A stretch of DNA of 64,000 nt, from contig NZ_CP037422.1 of assembly GCF_007748175.1 (NCBI RefSeq), positions 1,652,528-1,716,527 on the forward strand, given 5' to 3'. This document shows positions 27,369-38,733 of the stretch, piece by piece. The position numbers were made by a program, and so were the translations under genes. Source of the stretch: Gimesia aquarii. Lineage in GTDB: Bacteria > Planctomycetota > Planctomycetia > Planctomycetales > Planctomycetaceae. The notes beneath the pieces were generated by a model. That model was given only the letters and a program-made list of their open reading frames with translations. It was not told where the DNA came from and did not search any database. Every line of letters starts with the position of its first letter. Positions within the stretch are counted from its first letter, which is position 1.

Positions 27369-28856
27369 TTATACCCAATCCTTCGAGCGTTCAATCGCTT
27401 TTTGCCATCGCTGATACAAGTGATCTCGCCTGCTCGCTTCCATGGATGGCTGATACTCTGCATCAAGTGCCCAGTTGTTAGTGACCTCTGCTTGATCCTG
27501 CCAAAATCCAACTGCGAGTCCCGCCAGGTAGGCGGCACCTAAAGCCGTTGTTTCGTGTACAACCGGACGTTGAACAGGCACGTCCAGCATGTCTGCCTGA
27601 AACTGCATTAATAAACTGTTGGCAGCAGCCCCTCCATCAACCTTAAGACTGTTCAGTTTAATATCTGAGTCTTGTTCCATAGCGTGTAATACATCACAGC
27701 TTTGATACGCCAATGATTCCAGCACAGCACGGGCAATATGCTCTTTCGTCGATCCGCGTGTTATCCCGATGAGAGTTCCACGTGCATCTTGATTCCAATA
27801 CGGGGCGCCTAAGCCAACAAAAGCCGGGATAAAAAAGACATCGCCGGAATCTTCAACTTGTGACGCTAACGCTTCTACTTCAGGCGCTGTCTTAATTATC
27901 TGTAACCCGTCTCGTAACCACTGAATGGCCGCTCCGGCAATAAACACAGAGCCTTCCAGACAATAAGTGACTTTTCCGTTGATGCTCCAACCAATGGTGG
28001 TTAATAAGCCTGCATCAGAGAGCACAGGCTGTTCGCCGGTATTCATCAACATGAAACAGCCAGTCCCATAAGTGTTCTTCGCTGAGCCCGATTCAAAGCA
28101 GCCCTGGCCAAATGTCGCCGCCTGTTGATCACCGGCGATCCCAGCAATTTTGATCGGAGCCCCAAACAGTTCGGAAGTAGTCTCTCCATAAACTTCGCTG
28201 GAACTTTTCACTTCAGGTAACATGTAACGGGGGATATCAAAGACATCCAGCAGTTCATCATCCCATTCATGAGTGTGGATATTATATAACAGTGTCCGGC
28301 TGGCATTGCTTGGATCGGTAACATGAACCTTTCCCCCGGTCAGTCGCCATATCAGAAATGTATCGATTGTTCCCATGAGAATCTTGCCCGCTTTGGCTTG
28401 ATCTCTCAGTCCACTGATTTCATTCAATAGATATTCGATTTTACTTCCGGAAAAGTAGGCATCGAGAACAAGTCCCGTTTTCTCACGAAACAATTTTTCG
28501 TAACCTTCTGCTTTGAGTTGATCGCATCGTCCTGCTGTCAGACGGCTCTGCCAGACAATGGCGTTTGAGACAGGCTTGCCCGTGTCACGGTCCCAAAGCA
28601 CAATTGTTTCTCGCTGATTCGTAATACCTATCGCAGCGATTTCAGACAAATCAGCACCAGATTGTCGAATGACTTTTTGAGCCGTTGCCAATTGTGAATC
28701 CCAAATCGCTTCCGGATTATGCTCTACCAATCCGGGAGAGGGAAAAATCTGCTCGAATTCTTGCTGTGCAGTCGCTTCGATTTGCCCTTGATGGTTAAAT
28801 AATATGGATCGGCTTGATGTCGTTCCCTGATCGAGGGCCAAAACGTACTTTGCCAT
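27369..28856 (-). CDS. glpK: glycerol kinase
   Basis: The enzyme phosphorylates glycerol to glycerol-3-phosphate with ATP. At 495 residues it is the usual length. FGGY-kinase signatures are visible: [14 protein letters not shown] (6-19), [16 protein letters not shown], the glycerol-pocket [12 protein letters not shown], and [18 protein letters not shown] near the C-terminus. No glpF or glpD gene is adjacent. It converges with trkA. Its substrate could in principle be another polyol, but the sequence is glpK-like throughout. Confidence 0.94.
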   Translation of the reverse strand: MAKYVLALDQGTTSSRSILFNHQGQIEATAQQEFEQIFPSPGLVEHNPEAIWDSQLATAQKVIRQSGADLSEIAAIGITNQRETIVLWDRDTGKPVSNAIVWQSRLTAGRCDQLKAEGYEKLFREKTGLVLDAYFSGSKIEYLLNEISGLRDQAKAGKILMGTIDTFLIWRLTGGKVHVTDPSNASRTLLYNIHTHEWDDELLDVFDIPRYMLPEVKSSSEVYGETTSELFGAPIKIAGIAGDQQAATFGQGCFESGSAKNTYGTGCFMLMNTGEQPVLSDAGLLTTIGWSINGKVTYCLEGSVFIAGAAIQWLRDGLQIIKTAPEVEALASQVEDSGDVFFIPAFVGLGAPYWNQDARGTLIGITRGSTKEHIARAVLESLAYQSCDVLHAMEQDSDIKLNSLKVDGGAAANSLLMQFQADMLDVPVQRPVVHETTALGAAYLAGLAVGFWQDQAEVTNNWALDAEYQPSMEASRRDHLYQRWQKAIERSKDWV

Positions 28857-28991
28857 CTGATTGCTCCTTGGGCTGAATGCAGGCTCATTGAATGATCGTT
28901 ACTACTAGAGTTACTATTCACAGTAAGTAAGCGGAGCAAAGTTCTCAAGGAATTCTTCCGATTTCTTTGTCGAAGCGCTGCTCAAAGCGCA

Positions 28992-29035
28992 TAAAAAAAC
29001 TGATGGCGAGAGAAGTCATTTCTCAAGCCATCAGT
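28992..29035 (-). terminator. terminator downstream of amt
   Basis: On the minus strand ACTGATGGC and GCCATCAGT (28999-29007 with 29027-29035) form a 9-bp stem, extended by an inner GAGA/TCTC pairing, and are followed by TTTTTTT. It ends the amt transcript. Confidence 0.85.
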
Positions 29036-29100
29036 CAGTCACACTAAATGGTACCTCCTGCAAAGCACCAGTGTTTCTGCTGTCCTTTCAGATTTATAGC

Positions 29101-30459
29101 TTAGTGGTAAGCCTGCATTCCGTGCTCTGATAAGTCCAGACCCTTCAATTCGTCTTCTTCGGATACACGTAATTGTCCTATGACTTTCAATATGAAGAAG
29201 AGAACGAACATTGTGATAAATGCATAGACGGGAATCACAATTGATCCCAGGATTTGTACACCCAGGTCGTAATCACCAAAGATACCTGTGGCGACTCCCC
29301 CCCAGATGCCACACAGACCATGCACGGGAAACGCACCAACCGGATCGTCGATTCTCAATTTCTCCAGAGCGAGAATACCGCCAACCACTAATACTCCTGC
29401 AATGCCCCCTATGGCAATCGCCTCAACATTGGTCACACTATCACAGTTGGCTGTAATGCCAACCAATCCAGCCAAGACACCATTCAAAGCCATCGAGATA
29501 TCGGGTTTGCCATACATGAGCCAGCCCAAGACCATCGCCGCTACGCCACCCGTCGCTGCAGCGAGAGTCGTATTTGTTGCGATCAACATCACAGCGTTGG
29601 TATTATCAGTGCCTGCAAATGCCAATTGGCTACCAGGGTTAAATCCGTACCAACCGACCCAGAGAATAAAGACACCCAGCGTGGCTTGAGCTATATTATG
29701 ACCGGGAATAGGAGAGGATTTGCCTTCCTTGAAACGACCAATTCTTGGTCCCAACACAAGTGCTCCAGCTAAACCGGCAAATCCACCAACTGCATGTACT
29801 ACAATTGAACCGGCGAAATCATAAAAGCCTTTCGCATCTAACCATCCACCGCCCCATTTCCAGTATCCACTAATCGGATAAATAATCCCTGTGAGCACGA
29901 TACTATAGATGAGGTATGAGCTGAATTTCATACGACCAGCGACAGCCCCCGAAACGATCGTAGCCGCAGTTGCTGCAAAGGCGACCTGGAATAGGAAATC
30001 GACTTGAGGATGCAAGACGCCAGGTCCAGCATCTCCTGCCTCACCAATACCAAATTGCCCAAAACCGAAGTATCCATTCCCATTGTCACCCGGATACATT
30101 AACCCATATCCGATGGCATAATAAATGAGAACGCCGGCACACACATCCATAAGATTCTTGAAAAGAATATTGATTGTATTTTTCGAGGAGTTAAATCCGG
30201 ATTCGACCATCGCGAAGCCAGACTGCATGAAGAGCACCAGAACCGCACACAGGAACAACATACTGTTGTCGAGAGCGTAATAGATCTCAGATAATGACAG
30301 GGCGGGGGCTTCTTCCGTTTCCTCTACTGACTCTTCAGTAACTTCGACTGCTGGTGTTTCAGTCGACTCAGATTCATCAAATGCCATTGTCGGTTGTGTG
30401 AATGCTAACACTACGACAAGGCTAGACAATAAGCCCGTGAGCGCATTTTTCCAATTCAT
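29101..30459 (-). CDS. amt: ammonium transporter (Amt family)
   Basis: The 452-residue protein has a cleavable signal peptide (ALTGLLSSLVVVLAF...), an acidic linker and then 11 membrane segments. Amt signatures are FMQSGFAMVESGF, GSIVVHAVGGFAGL and GAFPVHGLCGIWGG; the two His residues of the pore are in VVHAV and PVHGL. DFLFQVAFAATAATIVSGAVAG and NPGSQLAFAG are also present. A PII gene is not adjacent. A sigma-54-type promoter match lies about 130 bp upstream, consistent with nitrogen control. Confidence 0.96.
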   Translation of the reverse strand: MNWKNALTGLLSSLVVVLAFTQPTMAFDESESTETPAVEVTEESVEETEEAPALSLSEIYYALDNSMLFLCAVLVLFMQSGFAMVESGFNSSKNTINILFKNLMDVCAGVLIYYAIGYGLMYPGDNGNGYFGFGQFGIGEAGDAGPGVLHPQVDFLFQVAFAATAATIVSGAVAGRMKFSSYLIYSIVLTGIIYPISGYWKWGGGWLDAKGFYDFAGSIVVHAVGGFAGLAGALVLGPRIGRFKEGKSSPIPGHNIAQATLGVFILWVGWYGFNPGSQLAFAGTDNTNAVMLIATNTTLAAATGGVAAMVLGWLMYGKPDISMALNGVLAGLVGITANCDSVTNVEAIAIGGIAGVLVVGGILALEKLRIDDPVGAFPVHGLCGIWGGVATGIFGDYDLGVQILGSIVIPVYAFITMFVLFFILKVIGQLRVSEEDELKGLDLSEHGMQAYH

Positions 30460-30590
30460 TTTTGTTGCAAACCTTTCCCGGAGTCTAAATCAATCGCTGT
30501 TTCGCTTGCTGTCTTAAGAATTAATAAATTTGATCTAGGCCCCTAATTACCAATCACTGATTTGAGCACTTTTTGGTTTTCAAGCCAAAA

Positions 30591-30606
30591 AGCAAACAGT
30601 GTGCCT
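30591..30606 (-). promoter_or_regulatory. sigma-54-type promoter for amt
   Basis: On the minus strand AGGCACACTGTTTGCT matches the -24/-12 consensus, with GG and GC 12 bp apart and only the leading T of TGGCAC changed. A TTACC-(6)-GGTAA repeat sits just upstream and could be an activator half-site, though it is closer than usual for NtrC. Nitrogen-responsive sigma-54 control of amt is known in other bacteria. Confidence 0.6.
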
Positions 30607-30740
30607 CATTACCTTTTCCGGTAAGAACTGCTAGTCTTATCTTCTTTATGAGAATAGACTTAAGGCGTTACATATTAAATTAATATTTTCTAAAACTTGA
30701 TTTGGGGGGGCTAGTCATGCATTTTGATCAGGCATTAAGT

Positions 30741-30777
30741 CTCTGAGTTGCCCGCTTATTAAGCAGGCAACTCAGAG
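30741..30777. other. long stable hairpin without T-run
   Basis: CTCTGAGTTGCC pairs with GGCAACTCAGAG (30741-30752 with 30766-30777), extended by GCTT/AAGC around a C-A mismatch, for about 16 paired positions. Neither strand has a T-run after it, so it is probably not a Rho-independent terminator. It lies between the two sigma-54 promoters. The rest of 30460-31163 holds no gene. Confidence 0.5.
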
Positions 30778-30971
30778 GGGTAGGAATGGCCGCACTCTGA
30801 TTAATTTTTGATACCAGCTACTCAACAAAAAGCAGATAGCCCAAACACAGCTGAGGTCAGAATTGCATTGATGCTGAAATGCTGCCAACTTGGCAGTCCA
30901 CTGAACCCTATTGAATCATCATTTCTCTGCAATCCCTTGTATCACAGACTCTTACGCCCCCTAAATTCAAT

Positions 30972-30987
30972 TGGCATGATGATTGCA
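30972..30987 (+). promoter_or_regulatory. sigma-54-type promoter upstream of groEL1
   Basis: TGGCATG-ATGA-TTGCA matches the -24/-12 consensus with GG and GC 12 bp apart. The predicted start is near 31000, giving a leader of about 165 nt before groEL1. I see no CIRCE element (TTAGCACTC-N9-GAGTGCTAA) here. Confidence 0.55.
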
Positions 30988-31053
30988 TTTAGGGGTTCGC
31001 ATGGTCGGGGTCTAAGGATGATCCTGCCAACTTTGTTATGAAACACCTAACGT

Positions 31054-31109
31054 ACTCACACGCTAATCTGCATGGGATTAGCATAGAAGTTCATCGTTCT
31101 TGTGTGAGT
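31054..31109 (+). other. nested inverted repeats in the groEL1 leader
   Basis: ACTCACAC (31054-31061) pairs with GTGTGAGT (31102-31109), and inside it GCTAATC (31062-31068) pairs with GATTAGC (31076-31082). The arms are adjacent on the left, so both stems could form one extended structure with an asymmetric loop. It may control groEL1 translation or transcription. Confidence 0.4.
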
Positions 31110-31154
31110 TATCGTGATCATGGGCAAATTTATTGGCCATTTATTGCTGGTTGA

Positions 31155-32882
<1,728 letters not shown>

Positions 32883-32957
32883 CATCGTTCGTAACTCTTT
32901 ACGAAATGATCACAGGGCCTATGCTCAACTTTCTTTGTAATACTTAACGTGACTTTT

Positions 32958-32978
32958 ATCCAGGAACTGATCCTGGAT
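32958..32978. other. hairpin between groEL1 and groES
   Basis: ATCCAGGA-ACTGA-TCCTGGAT is a perfect 8-bp inverted repeat without a T-run. It may be an mRNA processing or stability element between the two genes. Confidence 0.45.
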
Positions 32979-33023
32979 TCATAAATACAACTAGATCAAT
33001 TGGAATAATCGGGAGTTAACATA

Positions 33024-33314
33024 ATGGAACTGAATCCCCTTGATGACCGTATTGTCATTGAACCAAATGTTGCGGAAGAAACCACAGCCGGTGGAATTGT
33101 TTTGCCTGATACCGCTCAGGAAAAACCACAAAGCGGTACTGTTGTCGCCGTTGGTCCAGGACGACTTCTGGAAAGTGGTGAACGTTGCCCCGTTGCCGTT
33201 GGAGTAGGAGACGAAGTACTCTACGGCAAGTATGGTGGAACTGATATCGAAGTGAGTGGCAAAGAAGTCAAGATTTTACGTGAAAGCGATATTCTTGCCA
33301 AAATCATGAAATAA
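33024..33314 (+). CDS. groES: co-chaperonin GroES
   Basis: The 96-residue protein forms the heptameric lid on GroEL. LNPLDDRIVIEP (3-14) opens the beta barrel. ETTAGGIVLPDTAQEKPQSG (19-38) covers the mobile loop that binds GroEL. GDEVLYGKYGGTDI and the C-terminal LRESDILAKIM complete the fold. It lies between the two groEL genes and can serve both. Confidence 0.97.
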   Translation: MELNPLDDRIVIEPNVAEETTAGGIVLPDTAQEKPQSGTVVAVGPGRLLESGERCPVAVGVGDEVLYGKYGGTDIEVSGKEVKILRESDILAKIMK

Positions 33315-33339
33315 GGAACGTACATTTCCCGGAACATCA

Positions 33340-33370
33340 GACAGCTATCCAAAATGCTGATTGCTGTCTA
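33340..33370. other. inverted repeat between groES and groEL2
   Basis: AGACAGC (33340-33346) and GCTGTCT (33364-33370) are separated by 17 bp, without a T-run. It may be an attenuator or operator in front of groEL2. Confidence 0.35.
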
Positions 33371-33465
33371 ATCTGGAAATCTAATTCAAACCACAAAATC
33401 ACGCAGGGGAGAACGGAGTAATCCGATCACATGTTCGTTCCTGTTAAACAGAGGAGTTTATAAGC

Positions 33466-35085
33466 GTGGCAAAGCAACTATTGTTTGAAGATCGCGCACG
33501 TACTAAGCTTAAAAAGGGCGTGCAAACTATTAGCGACGCTGTAGCCATCACAATGGGTCCTACGGGACGCAATGTGATCATTGATAAAAGCTTTGGAAAT
33601 CCCTTGGTGACCAAAGACGGTGTTACAGTCAGTAAGGAAGTCGAACTCGAAGATCCCTTCGAAAATATGGGAGCCAAACTGGTCAACGAAGTCGCTTCTA
33701 AGACCAGCGACATTGCTGGGGACGGTACAACGACTGCGACTGTTTTAGCTCGTTCCATCTATCAGGAAGGCCTGCGAGGCATCTCCCTCGGAGCGAATCC
33801 TATGATCGTTCGCCGCGGAATCGACAAAGCTGTCGCTGCTGCGGTACAAGCAATCGAAGAACTCGCTAAACCTGTGACGGAAAAGTCAGAAATTGCTCAG
33901 GTCGGTGCGATCTCGGCGAATAATGATTCTGTCATTGGAGACCTCATCGCTGACGCGGTAGAGAAAGTGGGCCGTGACGGTGTGATCACTGTCGAAGAAG
34001 GCAAAGGGAATGAAACAGCCCTCAACTTTGCCGATGGGATGCAGTTCGATAAAGGCTACATTTCTCCTTACTTTGTCACCGACACGGAAGGCATGAAAAC
34101 GATCCTTGAGGATTGCTATATTTTGATTCATGAATCAAAAATCTCCGCATTGCGAGATTTAGTTCCTCTTCTGGAAAAAGTATCTCAAACGGGCAAACCT
34201 CTTCTAATTATCGCTGAAGATGTTGAAGGTGAGCCACTGACAGCATTAGTTGTCAATAAGTTACGGGGCGTCCTGAATGTTGCCGCAGTCAAAGCCCCCG
34301 GCTTTGGTGATCGTCGTAAAGCAATGTTGGCAGATATTGCTGTGCTCACTGGTGGTACTGTTATTTCCGAAGACCTTGGTATCAAACTGGAATCTGTCGA
34401 ATTAAGTCAGCTGGGCCAAGCCAAGCAGATCGAAATCACGAAAGACTCATGCACACTGATTGAAGGGGCCGGAGAGACTGAGGCACTGCAGGCGCGTGTT
34501 GCTCAAATTCGTGGACAACTGCAAAAAACCGATAGCGAATATGATCGTGAAAAATTCCAGGAACGGCTTGCCAAACTAACCGGTGGCGTGGCTATTATTT
34601 CTGTCGGTGCTGCCACCGAAACTGAAATGAAGCAAACCAAAGCCCGCATGGAAGACGCATTACACGCAACTCGCGCTGCTGTCGAAGAAGGAATTCTTCC
34701 TGGTGGTGGGGTGGCACTTCTGCGATCCATCGAAGCCGTTGAAAATGTCAAAGGCAAAAATGGCGATGAAAAGATTGGTATCGCCATCGTAGCCCGTGCT
34801 TTGGAAGGACCAATTCGCCAAATCGCCGAAAACTGTGGAACCGATGGTGCTGTCGTCGCTGACGAAGTAAAACAACTTACTGGGTCCAAAGGCTATAATG
34901 CCAACAGTGGCGAATACGTTGATATGTTTAAAGCAGGAATTATCGATCCAGCTAAGGTTGTGAAAAACGCCTTGAAGAACGCTGCTTCGATCGCTGGCCT
35001 GATGTTGACCACACAAGTCCTAGTGACTCGAAGTGACAGCACTGAAGGCGACAAACTGGCTGATGTCGAAGGAAGTGTTCGGTAA
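33466..35085 (+). CDS. groEL: chaperonin GroEL, copy 2
   Basis: The 539-residue protein starts at GTG 33466 and keeps the core chaperonin signatures ([60 protein letters not shown]). It ends in [19 protein letters not shown] and lacks the Gly-Met tail. It is clearly diverged from copy 1. Its tail suggests a different chamber interior and perhaps different substrates. A good terminator follows. Confidence 0.97.
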   Translation: MAKQLLFEDRARTKLKKGVQTISDAVAITMGPTGRNVIIDKSFGNPLVTKDGVTVSKEVELEDPFENMGAKLVNEVASKTSDIAGDGTTTATVLARSIYQEGLRGISLGANPMIVRRGIDKAVAAAVQAIEELAKPVTEKSEIAQVGAISANNDSVIGDLIADAVEKVGRDGVITVEEGKGNETALNFADGMQFDKGYISPYFVTDTEGMKTILEDCYILIHESKISALRDLVPLLEKVSQTGKPLLIIAEDVEGEPLTALVVNKLRGVLNVAAVKAPGFGDRRKAMLADIAVLTGGTVISEDLGIKLESVELSQLGQAKQIEITKDSCTLIEGAGETEALQARVAQIRGQLQKTDSEYDREKFQERLAKLTGGVAIISVGAATETEMKQTKARMEDALHATRAAVEEGILPGGGVALLRSIEAVENVKGKNGDEKIGIAIVARALEGPIRQIAENCGTDGAVVADEVKQLTGSKGYNANSGEYVDMFKAGIIDPAKVVKNALKNAASIAGLMLTTQVLVTRSDSTEGDKLADVEGSVR

Positions 35086-35143
35086 TTTCGATGTTTTCCT
35101 GAAAATCATCTCACTGATTTCAGTATTGACTTTGTGATATCAG

Positions 35144-35175
35144 ACGGGCCGCCGTAGAATGGTGGCCCGTTTTTT
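35144..35175 (+). terminator. terminator after groEL2
   Basis: ACGGGCC (35144-35150) pairs with GGCCCGT (35164-35170), with partial extra pairing inside, followed by a T6 run. Confidence 0.85.
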
Positions 35176-35260
35176 CAGTTCTAAGAGAATAACTGGCTTC
35201 AGAAATTTAACCTAAATGAGTTCGGTAAATTTCAAAACCTTTAACGACGAGTTGTAAGAA

Positions 35261-36391
35261 ATGGCATCGAAACGCGATTATTATGAAGTTCTCAATGTAT
35301 CGCGCGAAGTGACCACCGTTGAGATCAAGAAAGCATACAAAAAGCTGGCGTTAGAGAACCATCCTGACCGGAATCCTGGTGACGAAGAGGCTATAAAACG
35401 TTTTAAAGAAGCATCAGAGGCCTTCGAGGTCCTGGGGGATGAGAAAAAACGCGCCCACTACGACCGCTATGGCCATGCTGATTTTGGATCTGGAGGGAGT
35501 CAGTTTCATGACGTATCTGATATCTTCAGTGCGTTTGGAGACCTCTTTGAAGGGTTCGGATTCAAAAGTTCGTCACAAAGAGGTGGAAATCGTCCGCGAC
35601 AAGGCGAAAGCCTGCGAACGAGCATCCAAATTGATTTACTCGATGCTGCATCGGGCTGTGAACGGGAAATTAACATCACCCGTCAGGAAACCTGTGAAAC
35701 ATGTCATGGTTCTGGCGCCAAACCAGGCACACAACCAGACGATTGTGATTACTGCGGTGGAGCAGGGCAGGTCGTCCAATCACAGGGTTTTTTCCGAGTT
35801 CAAACAACGTGTCCTCGCTGCCGTGGTGCAGGCACCGTCATTTCAGATAAGTGCACCGATTGTCATGGGCAAGGCCGGGTTGCTCGTGACACGACGTTAG
35901 ACGTCAAAGTACCAGCGGGCATTGACAATGGAATGCAACTTTGCCTGAGAGGCGAAGGGAATCCGGGAGCCAATGGTGGACCACGCGGCGATCTGTATGT
36001 GGTAGTGGGCGTTGACGAACACCCTCTGTTCCGACGACAAGAACAAGAACTGAGTTGTCACGTTCCTATCACATATACCCAAGCGGTTCTCGGAGCCAAC
36101 ATTGAGATTCCCACTTTGGAAGGACGACACGATTTAAAGATTCCGTCCGGTACTCAACCGGGTGAAGTCTTTCGCCTGAAAGGCCTTGGTATGCCGAACC
36201 CTCATGGCGGTCGCCGAGGAGATTTGCATGTCGTAGTCCAAATTGATGTACCCAAGAAAATTTCAGAACGTGAAGAAGAACTGCTGCGTGATTTAGCTGA
36301 AATTGAACATACAGAAGTTTCACAGCATCGTAGTCCCAATCGAAATTCGTTTTTTGATAAACTAAAGGAATACTTTACACACTCAGATTAA
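35261..36391 (+). CDS. dnaJ: chaperone DnaJ
   Basis: The 376-residue DnaK co-chaperone stimulates Hsp70 ATPase and delivers substrates. The J domain has HPD at residues 34-36. A Gly/Phe-rich linker (about 75-110) precedes the zinc region with four CxxCxGxG-type motifs ([32 protein letters not shown]). The C-terminal substrate domains follow, including [18 protein letters not shown]. Type I DnaJ. grpE follows 80 bp later; no dnaK is in the window. Confidence 0.97.
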   Translation: MASKRDYYEVLNVSREVTTVEIKKAYKKLALENHPDRNPGDEEAIKRFKEASEAFEVLGDEKKRAHYDRYGHADFGSGGSQFHDVSDIFSAFGDLFEGFGFKSSSQRGGNRPRQGESLRTSIQIDLLDAASGCEREINITRQETCETCHGSGAKPGTQPDDCDYCGGAGQVVQSQGFFRVQTTCPRCRGAGTVISDKCTDCHGQGRVARDTTLDVKVPAGIDNGMQLCLRGEGNPGANGGPRGDLYVVVGVDEHPLFRRQEQELSCHVPITYTQAVLGANIEIPTLEGRHDLKIPSGTQPGEVFRLKGLGMPNPHGGRRGDLHVVVQIDVPKKISEREEELLRDLAEIEHTEVSQHRSPNRNSFFDKLKEYFTHSD

Positions 36392-36471
36392 ACAAGATCG
36401 AATGTTGTGTCAGGATCATCCTTTTTAATCAGTTACAAATCTAATTTAAAGAGCGTTAATAGGTCGGAAGA

Positions 36472-37035
36472 ATGTCAGAAATGGAACAGCCTGAAGAAAT
36501 TCAGAATCAACCCGAAGAAAATCCCATAGAAGAGGCAGAAAAAGAAACGGTTGATGAAACGCCGACTATAGAAGAACAATTACAAACAGCACTAGCGGAA
36601 CGAGATGAAGCACAAGATCGCTTTTTACGTTCGCAAGCCGAGTTGGACAACACCCGCAAACGCTATCAGAAAGAATTGGCACAAACACGCCAATATGCAG
36701 CCGCACCTTTTATTCAGAGCTTATTGCCAGCATTGGACAATCTCAAACGAGCTATCGACGCAGCAGAAAGCGCGGACCACGTTGATGAACTCAAACAGGG
36801 TGTGGAAATGGTGGCAAAACAAATTGTGGATATCTTTTCACAGCATGACATCAAAGCCATTGATGCATTAGGAAAACCGTTTGATCCCAACCTGCATGAA
36901 GCATTACAACAGCTCCCCTCGGATGAACATCCTCCGATGACTGTGATGCAGGAACTCGAACAGGGCTTCATTCTGAATGACCGTGTGGTTCGCCCAACCA
37001 AAGTCATCGTTTCCTCTGGTCCTACCGAAAGTTAA
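36472..37035 (+). CDS. grpE: nucleotide exchange factor GrpE
   Basis: The 187-residue protein releases ADP from DnaK. An acidic N-terminal stretch leads into a long coiled coil (about 30-100, LAERDEAQDRFLRSQAELDNT). The C-terminal domain carries IKAIDALGKPFDPNLHEALQ and the ending GFILNDRVVRPTKVIVSSG, the family signature. It follows dnaJ. Confidence 0.96.
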   Translation: MSEMEQPEEIQNQPEENPIEEAEKETVDETPTIEEQLQTALAERDEAQDRFLRSQAELDNTRKRYQKELAQTRQYAAAPFIQSLLPALDNLKRAIDAAESADHVDELKQGVEMVAKQIVDIFSQHDIKAIDALGKPFDPNLHEALQQLPSDEHPPMTVMQELEQGFILNDRVVRPTKVIVSSGPTES

Positions 37036-37072
37036 ATTCATTTCATTATCTTACTTCAAGGGTATTTGATCG

Positions 37073-37369
37073 ATGCCAACCTACGACTATGAATGCTCCC
37101 AGTGTGAACATAAATGGGAAGAGTTTCAGTCTATTACTGCAAAACCACTGAGAAAATGCCCAGCCTGCGGCAAGCTTCGTGCAAAGCGAGTCATTGGTGC
37201 TGGTGCCGGTATCATTTTCAAAGGATCAGGATTTTACCAAACTGATTACCGCAGCAGTTCTTATAAAAAAGCAGCGGAGGCAGATAGTAAGGCTCAATCA
37301 GCGAGTTCCGAATCCAAAACCGGCAAAGATTCAGGTTCAACTGACAAGAGTTCCTCATCTGAATCCTGA
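37073..37369 (+). CDS. FmdB-family zinc ribbon protein
   Basis: The 98-residue protein begins MPTYDYECSQCEHKWEEFQS, with a CxxC pair, followed by RKCPACGK with the second CxxC pair. These four cysteines form the small zinc ribbon of the FmdB/CxxC family. A Ser/Lys/Asp-rich disordered tail follows. It lies 37 bp after grpE and is probably cotranscribed. Its function is unknown. Confidence 0.9.
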   Translation: MPTYDYECSQCEHKWEEFQSITAKPLRKCPACGKLRAKRVIGAGAGIIFKGSGFYQTDYRSSSYKKAAEADSKAQSASSESKTGKDSGSTDKSSSSES

Positions 37370-37448
37370 TTACCTTTGAAATTTTGCCCGGATTCATCTA
37401 TAAGAGAATCAAACCCTGCTATTGCTTCTCTTTCAGTCTGAGGCTTCG

Positions 37449-37655
37449 ATGATTCAACCTCAAACATGTCCCATATGTCGAAAAGTCGTCACAGTTAAAG
37501 CTAGTGATGAACAATCTCCGTTCCCTTTTTGTAGCAAAAAATGCCGCGATGTCGATCTGTTCCGTTGGTCTGAAGGAAAGTATGCAATCGTAGAAGACCT
37601 GGATCCTCGTTTGATTGAGTTACAACGGCTGGAACAAGAGGATGAAGACTATTAA
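37449..37655 (+). CDS. yacG: YacG-type zinc protein (DNA gyrase inhibitor family)
   Basis: I start at ATG 37449 (MIQPQTCPICRKVV), giving 68 residues; upstream in-frame codons are not typical of the family. Zinc ligands are Cys7, Cys10, Cys28 and Cys32 (CPIC and FCSKKCRD). The end of the fold is DVDLFRWSEGKYAI. In E. coli YacG binds GyrB and inhibits gyrase. The gene overlaps the start of the DMT transporter gene by 14 bp. Confidence 0.92.
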   Translation: MIQPQTCPICRKVVTVKASDEQSPFPFCSKKCRDVDLFRWSEGKYAIVEDLDPRLIELQRLEQEDEDY

Positions 37656-38733
37656 AGGGACTTCATCGAATACGCGCGTTCTCTCTCCGACTCACAACTC
37701 TGAAAGCCAGCATGAGAGCGGTCTCTCTCCTGGAGTACGTGGGACCCTGTTCGGACTGATATCAGCACTTGCTTACACAGCAGCCAATATTGCTCTACGA
37801 GAGGCTGCAGTCGATAACAATGCCGATTGGGCAATTTGGATCTCTGCACTCAAATCCATTCCTGCGGCGATCGCAGGCTGGGTCATTGTTGCTTATCGTG
37901 ATTTTCAAGGACTACCCTCACTACCCCCTCGTCGGCTCGTCATCCCATTAATCCTGACTGGCCTGGTAATGCAATTTGGTGGCAACGTTATGTTCCAGTG
38001 GTCGCTAAGTCTGGGTGGGTTGGCGCTTTCTGTACCTCTGTGTTTTGCCACGCTACTCACAACAGGTGCTTTATTAGGACGTATTTTTCTGGAAGAAGCA
38101 ATTACACGCCGCATGCTTGTATCTATGTTGGTACTAACTGCAGCCATCGTGCTACTCAGCCTGGGAGCCCATCAAGCAGAAGTTTCTGTTTACGAGCATA
38201 TGGAACACCATACGAATTCAATGAGCACCGTAGCGCTGACCATTTTTGTTGCCTGTTTCTCAGGCTGTGCTTATGGAGCTGGTGGTACTGTCATTCGTGG
38301 TTCCGTCAGAGGCGAACTTTCCATTTCGGCAACACTGGTTTTAATCAGCACGACCGGTTTAGTTTGTCTAACGACTGTTGCCATTTATAGACTCGGTTTT
38401 TCAATTCTATGGGAGACGACACCCTGGCAATATTTTGTCATGTTAATTGCAGGCATTATGAATGCGATTGCCTTCTTCGCCATCGGAGCATCCATGAAAT
38501 ACCTGAGTGTGACGCGCGTCAATTTATTGAATGCCTCTCAAACAGCAATGGCTGCTTTTGCAGGTGTGATTTTCTTTGGTGAAGAATTAACCGTCTGGCT
38601 ATTAACTGGTACTGCACTCACTATTGGTGGTCTCTTTTTAATGGAAAAAAAGAGACCGCCTATTCCCAATAGCCCCGTGGGTGAAACATCCCAATCGAAT
38701 GAAAATTTGCAAGAGGGTAATTCAAATGGATAA
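37642..38733 (+). CDS. DMT/EamA-family transporter
   Basis: I start at ATG 37642 (MKTIKGTSSN), giving 363 residues; the upstream TTG is less likely. About ten membrane segments are visible from around residue 30, in two EamA-type halves: GTLFGLISALAYTAANIALRE begins the first. FFAIGASMKYLSVTRVNLLNASQTAMAAFAG marks the second half. A His-containing loop (EHMEHHTNS) lies between. It is a drug/metabolite exporter-type carrier with unknown substrate. Its 3' end overlaps the gamma-carbonic-anhydrase-like gene by 8 bp, so the three small genes form an overlapping cluster. Confidence 0.85.
   Translation: MKTIKGTSSNTRVLSPTHNSESQHESGLSPGVRGTLFGLISALAYTAANIALREAAVDNNADWAIWISALKSIPAAIAGWVIVAYRDFQGLPSLPPRRLVIPLILTGLVMQFGGNVMFQWSLSLGGLALSVPLCFATLLTTGALLGRIFLEEAITRRMLVSMLVLTAAIVLLSLGAHQAEVSVYEHMEHHTNSMSTVALTIFVACFSGCAYGAGGTVIRGSVRGELSISATLVLISTTGLVCLTTVAIYRLGFSILWETTPWQYFVMLIAGIMNAIAFFAIGASMKYLSVTRVNLLNASQTAMAAFAGVIFFGEELTVWLLTGTALTIGGLFLMEKKRPPIPNSPVGETSQSNENLQEGNSNG

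Noticed and set aside
30808-31041. 77-aa frame in the groEL1 upstream region
   Set aside because: It spans the sigma-54 promoter match, has no ribosome-binding site and no protein-like features.
31062-31082. CIRCE element before groEL1
   Set aside because: GCTAATC-N7-GATTAGC does not match TTAGCACTC-N9-GAGTGCTAA.
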